A stretch of DNA of 64,000 nt from positions 15,932,281 through 15,996,280 of the forward strand of contig NC_088301.1 in assembly GCF_032854445.1 (NCBI RefSeq), given 5' to 3'. This DNA is from Liolophura sinensis. Lineage: Eukaryota > Mollusca > Polyplacophora > Chitonida > Chitonidae. Below are positions 59,935-64,000 of this stretch, in pieces; the stretch's first letter is position 1, and each line of letters starts with the position of its first letter. The notes beneath the pieces were generated by a model. It was given only the letters and a program-made list of their open reading frames with translations. It was not told the DNA's origin and searched no databases. The position numbers were made by a program, and so were the translations under genes.

Positions 59935-60230
59935 CATCAGTTCAACAAAGTAAATCAAGACATAATAAAAACGTGGAAAATTATTAATGAACTACTGTGT
60001 CCAAATAAAAATGCAAGTAAGTGGTTTTCAGTATAAATGGTAGTGACATCTGTGATGAGACCGTGATTGCTAACTAATGTAATGAGTACTTCAGTACAAT
60101 AGCAGATTAATTAGTGAGCAACATGGACTCCGCAAATGAACAATTTACAGATTTTCTTGGACAACCTATTGGATCAGAGTTCAACTTTTCGCATGTCTCT
60201 CCAAATCTGATTCAGTCTGTGATAGGTAAT
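59935..60230 (+). pseudogene. Non-LTR retrotransposon relic, linker between endonuclease and reverse transcriptase
   Basis: Across one frameshift and several stops the translation shows IIKTWKIINELL, NASKWFSV, NEYFSTIAD and LIQSVIGN. This is the usual order in CR1/Jockey-like ORF2 between endonuclease and reverse transcriptase. The frame is interrupted at 60230 by a large insertion and resumes exactly at 61410. Confidence 0.72.
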
Positions 60231-61409
60231 GTGACGTGGGAAATGTACAAAACACACACACAGCTTGTGGTGGCCAGGTCTTCATGTGCATAATTTTATT
60301 CACTAGTCCCGCGAATAACCTTATGACGTTGACACAGAATGTGACATAAGTAATGTTACAAAGATATGTTCATTTCAAACATATGCAATAAACAATTCGT
60401 GTAGATTAGAGAATAATGCATATTTAAGTATCTTTAGCCCAGAGCGATGGTTCATTAGTTATTATCGTATATACAGTTACTAGTATACACAATCGCGAAT
60501 GAACACAGTAAACACAGCAAAGTGTGCGCACCATTATATTTTCTCAACGCAATTTACAAAACCGAAAACATCAAAGTATAACAATATTGTTGCTAACGAT
60601 ATGATAAAGAAATTATCAGACAAATCATGATAAACTTAATTACCCCTGTTGGCCAGGAACTCACCAGGAAATACACGGTGTATCCAACCCAGAATACCCG
60701 TACATCACACAGTCAAGACATCTGTGTCTACCTAAATACACAAACATTAATTGTGTTACGACAATTGAATGAAACATACATGTATTTTCACATAGCTGCA
60801 TTGAAAACTACATGTGCAATAGTGGTAATACCAAGTCATAACAAAATTCAACATAGAACGAACTGTTTATCTCGCTGAAAGCAATAGAAAAGTCTAGGAA
60901 TAACATAACGTTATGATGCAGAAATAGGTAAATGACATTGACCATGTGATGATCACCCGTACAACTTGCGCACTGGTTTGAACTTGCGCTAGCTGAAGCC
61001 ATGTTATTCGGTGGCAGCCATCTTTACCTAGCATAAGCGACACGTTGTCGCACTAACTGTTACAAATAACCTACAAATGCAGATTAGGACTATATATAAA
61101 CGCTAACGAACACTAACTAAAGCTCATTATTATATGTACAGAATCATGTAAACAATATGGTTTCTACTTACGAGATATCGCTTAGAACTCGGCAGTAAAA
61201 TAATATAAAGCACTCCTTTCAGAATAGCTGCAGACGATGGAGTGGCGAGGAGTGACGTCATACAAACAGCATCATGACATGACGTATCCAGAGCGCGTCA
61301 TAGCTAACCTGTACCCGGGGCGATCAGGGACAGAAGATGTCCGTTATATGGATAACGATTATAAACAAAAAAACACAAATGACTCTGTCACAGTAAGCTG
61401 AAAGGTAAT
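60224..61409. mobile_element. 1172-bp insertion flanked by 7-bp direct repeats
   Basis: AGGTAAT occurs at 60224-60230 and 61403-61409. Removing one copy and the 60231-61402 insert joins the retroelement frame without loss (SVIGN to SSPGLNGI). The insert has no clear inverted ends beyond a possible GTGAC (start) and GTCAC (61387-61391), and no transposase frame. It contains a perfect CRE-like TGACGTCA at 61254-61261 and a minus-strand ATG (61002) starting MASASASSNQCASC. It could be a non-autonomous DNA element; unclassified. Confidence 0.6.
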
Positions 61410-61761
61410 TCCTCGCCTGGGTTAAATGGAATACGTACATCCCCCGTGAAGTTCGTGTTAGATGTAATATCTACACCTCTAGCACACATTATCAATTTAT
61501 CTCTTACTTCTGGAACTGTTCCGAAAAGTCTAAAAATCGCTCAAGCCTTACCTATATATAAATCTGGTCAGACTAATCACATTAAAAAGGATAGACCTAT
61601 TTCTGTCCTGCCTTGTTTCAGCAAAATGCATGAGAAACCCGTACCAATAATACTCGAATATCTAGAAGAGGAATCTACCATTAATCCAAATCAGTTTGGT
61701 TTCTGGGTCAATCATTCTACCATTCACACTGCCTGTAGTCTTTACGAAAAACCAGTAAATG
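61410..61761 (+). pseudogene. Non-LTR retrotransposon reverse transcriptase, N-terminal fragment
   Basis: Continues the relic above: SSPGLNGI, LAHIINLSLTSGTVPKSLK, the ALPIYKSG block, RPISVLPCFSKMHEK (RT motif 1-2 region) and NQFGFWVNHSTIHTA. Family features point to CR1/Jockey-like ORF2. The frame stops where a SINE begins, before the YADD catalytic region. Confidence 0.88.
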
Positions 61762-61882
61762 CAGAGAAGGTCTGCTAGTAACCTGCGGATAGTTATGGGT
61801 TTCCTCCCACCATAATGCTGGCCGCCGTCGTATAAGTAAAATATTCTTGAGTACGGCGTAAAAAACCAATCAAAATAAATTC
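61762..61882 (+). mobile_element. SINE family 1, 5'-truncated, fused to the reverse-transcriptase relic
   Basis: Starts gcagagaaggtctgctagta directly after the RT codons, with no head. Body and tail (cgtaaaaaaccaatcaaaataaatt) are intact. Confidence 0.88.
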
Positions 61883-61946
61883 AGTTCACAACATAAATAG
61901 TAAGGAAAACCAGTGCGCAAATGTTATCTTCATACCATTTATAGAT

Positions 61947-62285
61947 GTATGTTTGTTTAAGGTTTAACGTCGTACTTAACAGTTTTTCAGTCATGATACG
62001 ACGAGGAGTCATTAGGTGTGTGTACATATATTGTGTCTTCTTGTGGCAAGGCGAGCCAATGCCACCAACGTGCTGTCGCCCCTGAAATATCATACCGAAG
62101 ACACCAGACATGACACCCCACCCAGTGACATTATACTTATATCGGGACAACCAGTCATGTTCCCTGGCTGGAGCCTCTCAGTGTTGAGCGCCAAGCGAGG
62201 CACCAGATTTTAAAGTCTTTAGTGTGGCCCGACCCGGGTTTGATCCCGGGGTCTCCCAACTTCGAGGTGAACGTTCCAACCATAA
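61947..62285 (+). repeat. Interspersed repeat family 2, most complete copy
   Basis: Starts ggtttaacgtcgtacttaac agtttttcagtcat and passes through gacgaggagtcatt, tgtggcaaggcgagcc and ccaagcgaggcacc. It ends with gacccgggtttgatcccggg gtctcccaacttcgaggtgaacg. The GGTTTGATCCC stretch resembles a Pol III B-box, but it lies near the end of the unit, not in a 5' head. Confidence 0.75.
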
Positions 62286-64000
62286 GGCAACAAAAGCGGT
62301 CAAATACCATTTATATCACGTTTTTTTTCTGGCTTACGCTAAAGCGTAAGCTGTATATCATATTAACATGAACATTGTTTTTCAGTTTGTTTTGTATTTT
62401 AAATCTCTGTTACATATCAAATTATATATTATATAAATTATATATAAAATCATATTTTCAAATTAGTTTTTGTTTTATGTTAGCTATCCAATAAAGCTCT
62501 ACACCTTGATCTGTTGTACGTCTCTAATAATGCAAGAAAATTCAAATTCATCATTCAATAATTATTCTATTTCATAATGTTAAACTCCTTGAATCTGGTT
62601 TCAATACCAATAACGCATTACGTGGGGTGACGACATAATTATTCACAAACAAGTGGCATGCTGGGAAATGGGCGTAGAGAGTAATTTCTTTTACAATAGG
62701 TGTGCCGACAAGTGGTTAGAACAAACTTCACATAGTAACACAGAATGCACTACTGTTTCAGCGAACAGAGTGCATTGCTTCTTAGAACAGAATTTCCGTA
62801 ACATGCCACTCAAAGACCATACCGTCGTTAAATCATATATTACAAGAAAAAATATAATTCTAACATACCTCTAAAAGTTTTAACACTGAAAGCATTGGTG
62901 AACGAAGAGTGCTCAAACTAATAATGTTTATAGAGTTGGTGGTGTCATTTCGCTAAAAAATATGGGGGGGGGGGGCGAGGGTGCTGGATTGTGCTGTCTG
63001 TTTTCTTCCAAATTTAACGGCTTATATTACCCAAGGACAAAGGCAAAATGGATTTACACATAATCGGTCAGGCAGTCAAGTTTACATGTGAATTATTTAC
63101 CATTACCGATGTTATGTGGCCAGTAAGCACTTATCATACTTATGTATAAGATATAAAGGGGTGGCATTAAACAATAAGCATCTACGCACTACTTAATCGC
63201 GGCATGGGCAACGATTCGTTTTCAACGTCCTCTTAATAACCCATCTAAAACGACGGATTGCTGGTATTATAGGTAAGCGATGAGAGTGAACAGCTGGTGC
63301 TCGATGATAGCAGACATTTGCTGTGATACAGGGCTCAGTCGGCGGTACACAAACCACTGGCCACCTGAACGAGTCCAGCCTGGGGGAGTTATATAGGGAG
63401 GCCGCCTAGAGAACAACCCCGCTCTTTCAGCAGTGTTTTAGAACTCTGCTTTTGTTTCCTGCCAGTCATCGGATGTCTCCGAGGCTTGTGTCAGCGCGTT
63501 TGGCTCCATACCTACAGTTACCCGTCACAAAATGTGACCAGAGTTGAAGAAGTTGTAGATCTAAGCCTGAATTTGCCGAAATCGGCACCACATGATTAAC
63601 AACTTCTCGACAACGCTACCATCTCAGGAAGCACCTCCCATTTCAGCTTCAACTGAGTCTATACGTATCTCCACGAAATAAGTCGCTTACATTTGGCAGC
63701 TTTTATTAGTTTGACTTCAATTGCTTAAAAACATCATTCCTCTGTCGTCGCAAGACTAATTTGTTGAAATTTAGAGCTTGAACTGAACTGGAGAAGACCC
63801 TAGCGCGAAATTCGCATTAATTGGTTAATAACTGTCACGTGCCTCTCCTTGACTGGACGATTCATTTCCCACCCATTCCACTGGCATGGACTTGCCCAAA
63901 ATCATAAAAACGCAATCTGGACCGTTACGTATTAATAAAAAGGAGAGAGCGGTTGTGTTCGGTGTTATTTTCCCCCTAATAGCCCGATTATTTCATAATT
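62286..64000. other. No supported gene
   Basis: AT-rich; contains a 10-base G run near 62965. A 73-codon frame (62653-62874) is unsupported, although the phrase gtggttagaacaaactt echoes 24.99 kb (tggttagaacaaact). Confidence 0.35.

Noticed and set aside
62225-62265. Possible tRNA gene (gacccgggtttgatcccggg)
   Set aside because: A B-box-like motif exists, but no acceptor stem or anticodon arm could be folded around it, and it recurs as part of repeat family 2.

Overview
The window looks like nuclear DNA of a marine invertebrate, most likely a mollusc and probably a bivalve. Genes are split by long introns with GT/AG ends. The background is AT-rich, and there is one intronless rhodopsin-class GPCR. 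About twenty copies or fragments of a tRNA-headed SINE are present, whose body and AATAAATA tail I associate with mollusc and other lophotrochozoan genomes. No rRNA gene, functional tRNA gene, CRISPR array, bacterial operon or virus was recognised. The species call is inference. The exons, splice sites and repeats below were read from the sequence.

Layout. 1-3055 (+): the last four exons of a DOMON-domain protein related to ferric-chelate reductase 1, ending in a short hydrophobic tail instead of a cytochrome b561 domain. 4337-5223: a SINE whose tRNA-like head is tandemly expanded in 63-bp steps. 6525-10869 (-): a dead cytosolic sulfotransferase gene. 16285-20225 (-): its intact five-exon paralogue, predicted 302 aa. 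The 11-16 kb gap between them holds a stacked SINE pair and two foldback elements. 22.9 kb: a (TA)n tract. 25.5-27.0 kb: a purine-only 15-bp minisatellite of about 100 units. 27.2-27.5 kb (+): a weak two-exon candidate. 28244-29341 (-): the GPCR. 30.4-32.1 kb (+): a broken non-LTR retrotransposon carrying ORF1 and endonuclease but no reverse transcriptase. 34.3 kb and 47.1 kb: foldback elements. 38.9 kb: a 43-bp minisatellite. 39.9-41.6 kb (-): a candidate three-exon small membrane protein. 45-50 kb: three diverged copies of an AT-rich repeat. 53.5-55.3 kb (-): a decayed reverse-transcriptase element with a tandemly duplicated 3' end, one copy carrying a SINE and the other showing the empty site. 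57.4 kb: an 85-bp tandem repeat. 58.05-58.23 kb (-): a histone-like 3' hairpin close to a TATA motif with no histone ORF. 59.9-61.8 kb (+): a non-LTR relic split by a 1172-bp insertion with 7-bp target duplications, then joined to a SINE tail.

No pathway links the genes. The sulfotransferases are a local duplication; the DOMON protein, GPCR and small membrane protein look like unrelated neighbours. The main interest is the layered history of mobile elements and the birth and death of the sulfotransferase pair. Several long open frames (4.4-5.2 kb and 25.5-27.0 kb) are products of repeats whose period is a multiple of three. Most other open frames of 60-170 codons show no splice context, composition or motif that supports coding.
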